Part shown: piece after piece, positions 62,198 to 64,000 of the stretch | How the letters are laid out: each line of letters starts with the position of its first letter | Numbering within the stretch: position 1 is the stretch's first letter | DNA from: Microbacterium sp. SMR1 | GTDB lineage: Bacteria > Actinomycetota > Actinomycetes > Actinomycetales > Microbacteriaceae | Reading direction: 5' to 3' | Length of the DNA: 64,000 nt | Assembly (NCBI RefSeq): GCF_003289625.1 | Contig: NZ_QMBN01000001.1 | Span: 372,001 to 436,000, forward strand | The notes under the pieces: generated by a model | The model's database searches: none | Seen by the model: the letters and a program-made list of their open reading frames with translations, nothing else | What the model was told of the DNA's origin: nothing | Position numbers and translations under genes: made by a program

Positions 62198-64000
62198 ATG
62201 TCGTTGCTCTCCTCGATCTCGCACCCGCGCGATCTCGACGCCCTCTCGATCGCTCAGCTCGAGACGCTCGCCGGTGAGATCCGCTCGTTCCTCGTCGAGA
62301 ACGTCGCGCGCAGCGGCGGGCACCTCGGACCCAACCTCGGAGTCGTCGAGCTCACCCTCGCGATCCATCGGGTCTTCGACTCTCCGAACGACCCGGTGGT
62401 CTTCGACACCGGGCATCAGTCCTACGTGCACAAGCTGATCACGGGCCGCCAGGACTTCTCGCGGCTGCGCTCGCGGGGCGGCTTGGCTGGCTACCCGCAG
62501 CGCAGCGAGAGCGAGCACGACGTCGTCGAGTCGTCGCACGCGTCGAGCTCGCTCAGCTGGGCCGACGGCATCTCACGGGCCTTCGCCCGCACCGGTCGCA
62601 CCGACCGCCATGTCGTCACCGTGGTCGGCGATGGCTCGCTGACCGGCGGGATGACGTGGGAGGCGCTCAACAACATCTCCGACGACAACGATCGCAACCT
62701 GGTCATCGTCGTCAACGACAACGGCCGTTCGTATGCGCCGACGATCGGCGGCATGGCGCGTTTCCTGAACAGGGTGCGCACCACCGAGGGCTACCGGTCG
62801 TTGCACGAAGGCTCAGCGTCGCTCTTCGGCCGCCTCGGGCCGGCGGCGCGGGCCGTCTACCGTGGACTCCGCGGTGGGACTCACGGATTCTTGTCCCGGT
62901 TCGTGAACAATGAGGCCCTGTACTCGAATCTCGATATCAAGTACCTCGGACCCGTCGACGGCCACGACCTCGAGGCCATGATCGAGACCCTGCGCCTCGC
63001 GAAGTCGTACGGTGCGCCGGTCATCGTGCACGCGATCACCGAGAAGGGCCGCGGCTACGCGCCCGCCCGACTCGACGAAGCCGACCAGTTCCATGCCGTG
63101 GGGAAGATCGACCCTGCGACGGGCCAGCCGGTCTCCTCCGGTGGCAAGACCAGTTGGACCGACGTGTTCGCCGAGGAGCTCGTGTCTGCGGGGGAGCGCC
63201 GCAGCGATGTCGTCGCGATCACTGCGGCGATGCTGCGTCCGACCGGGCTACTGCCCTTCGCGCAGCGGTTCCCCGATCGTGTCCTGGACGTCGGCATCGC
63301 GGAGCAGCACGCCGTCGCGGCATCCGCCGGCCTCGCCTTCGGTGGCTTGCATCCGGTCGTCGCGATCTACGCGACGTTCATGAACCGCGCGTTCGACCAG
63401 ATGATGATGGATGTCGCGCTGCACCGCGCCGGTGTGACCTTCGTGCTCGACCGGGCAGGCGTGACCGGACCCGACGGACCCAGCCATCACGGCATCTGGG
63501 ACCTCGCGATGCTCCAGCTCGTGCCCGGCGTTCGCATCGCGGCGCCGCGGGACGCCGAGCGTCTCCGCGAGGTGTTCCGCGAGGCGGTCGAGATCGAGGA
63601 TGCGCCCACGGTCGTCCGCTACCCGAAGGGCTCGGTCGGCGACGAGCTGCCGGCCGTCGAGCGTCTGGACGACGGGACCGACGTGCTGGTGCGGGGCGAG
63701 TCGGACGATGTGCTCATCGTGGGCATCGGCCCGATGGCGCGCCTGGGCATCGAGGTCGCCGAGCGCCTGCGAGCACAGGGCATCGGCGCGACCGTCATCG
63801 ATCCTCGCTGGGTGGTCCCGGTCGCTCGCTCGGTCGTGGACCTCGCGGCTGGACACCGGCTGGTCATCACCATCGAGGACGGGATCCGTGTCGGTGGTAT
63901 CGGCACACGCATCCGCCAGGTTCTTCGCGAGGCCGGCATCGACACGGCCGTCGACGAGCTCGGACTGCCCGACGAGTTCATCGATCACGCGGAGCGCGAC
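62198..64000 (+). CDS. dxs: 1-deoxy-D-xylulose-5-phosphate synthase (partial, runs off the window)
   Basis: DXS condenses pyruvate and glyceraldehyde-3-phosphate, the first step of the MEP isoprenoid pathway, with thiamine diphosphate. The 601 codons in view are about 95% of the usual length. Key motifs: FDTGHQSYVHKLITG, the ThDP motif VVGDGSLTGGM, IVVNDNGRSYAPT, VDVGIAEQHAV-like LDVGIAEQHAVAASAG and the PSHHG segment. The ATG at 62198 has AGGAGG. The last complete codons at the window edge are E-R-D, with the stop beyond 64000. Confidence 0.96.
   Translation, partial: MSLLSSISHPRDLDALSIAQLETLAGEIRSFLVENVARSGGHLGPNLGVVELTLAIHRVFDSPNDPVVFDTGHQSYVHKLITGRQDFSRLRSRGGLAGYPQRSESEHDVVESSHASSSLSWADGISRAFARTGRTDRHVVTVVGDGSLTGGMTWEALNNISDDNDRNLVIVVNDNGRSYAPTIGGMARFLNRVRTTEGYRSLHEGSASLFGRLGPAARAVYRGLRGGTHGFLSRFVNNEALYSNLDIKYLGPVDGHDLEAMIETLRLAKSYGAPVIVHAITEKGRGYAPARLDEADQFHAVGKIDPATGQPVSSGGKTSWTDVFAEELVSAGERRSDVVAITAAMLRPTGLLPFAQRFPDRVLDVGIAEQHAVAASAGLAFGGLHPVVAIYATFMNRAFDQMMMDVALHRAGVTFVLDRAGVTGPDGPSHHGIWDLAMLQLVPGVRIAAPRDAERLREVFREAVEIEDAPTVVRYPKGSVGDELPAVERLDDGTDVLVRGESDDVLIVGIGPMARLGIEVAERLRAQGIGATVIDPRWVVPVARSVVDLAAGHRLVITIEDGIRVGGIGTRIRQVLREAGIDTAVDELGLPDEFIDHAERD

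Overview
The window is 64 kb of high-GC actinobacterial chromosome. Gene content and order suggest Microbacteriaceae, most likely Microbacterium or a close relative. The markers are a FasR-like regulator followed by fabD-fabH-acpP-fabF, homodimeric AceE, GlnA type I with GlnA2 and GlnE, SepH, polyphosphate glucokinase, the DUF3145/DUF4191/DUF4193/DUF3093/DUF3710/DUF3159 families, and a sigA neighbourhood followed by a second type II topoisomerase pair. I ran no database search; family names rest on recognised motifs and lengths.

Layout. 1-7.0 kb: dgt-dnaG, an orphan ABC ATPase, tRNA-Asn, def-glsA, a multi-spanning transporter and tRNA-Met. 7.1-15.9 kb: DUF3145 facing the fatty-acid operon fabD-fabH-acpP-fabF, its FasR-like regulator, and aceE. 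15.9-27.0 kb: tRNA-Val, a zinc-ribbon coiled-coil protein, a PolA-like exonuclease/polymerase, RNase P RNA, ppgK, glnA2-glnE, a DUF808 membrane protein and two alpha/beta hydrolases. 27.0-34.6 kb: arr (rifampin ADP-ribosyltransferase) and an accessory island, described below. 34.6-43.5 kb: glnA1, an RDD membrane protein, DUF4191, a one-TM protein, and pepA-lpdA-E2 (dihydrolipoyl acyltransferase). 43.6-54.0 kb: a PAC2 protein, sigA, a CofE-like ligase, two tandem ATP-grasp proteins, and parE/parC converging on each other. 54.0-64.0 kb: a phosphodiesterase, sepH, DUF4193, dut-DUF3710-DUF3159, acnA, and dxs running off the edge.

The accessory island is the most interesting part. A 22-bp sequence equal to the last codons of glnA1 (34625-34646) recurs with one mismatch at 27489-27510. 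Just inside the distant copy lie an excisionase-like HTH fragment and the first 24 codons of an integrase-like protein, overlapping as ATGA. This looks like a decayed integrative element that used the 3' end of glnA as its attachment site. Nested in it is a 3.78-kb ISL3-type unit (28211-31990) with 25-bp imperfect terminal inverted repeats. It holds a frameshifted transposase and three passenger genes: an HxlR regulator, a quinone-reductase-like dehydrogenase and a DsbA/FrnE thiol oxidoreductase. A 448-codon protein I do not recognise lies at the glnA1 end.

Two other candidates stand out in the core genome. One is the sigA-coupled CofE-like ligase plus two ATP-grasp paralogues, with no F420 genes in view. 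The other is a perfect 24-bp palindrome upstream of acnA. Most of the remaining window is housekeeping metabolism: DNA replication, fatty-acid synthesis, PDH/ODH, nitrogen assimilation, the TCA cycle and the MEP pathway.
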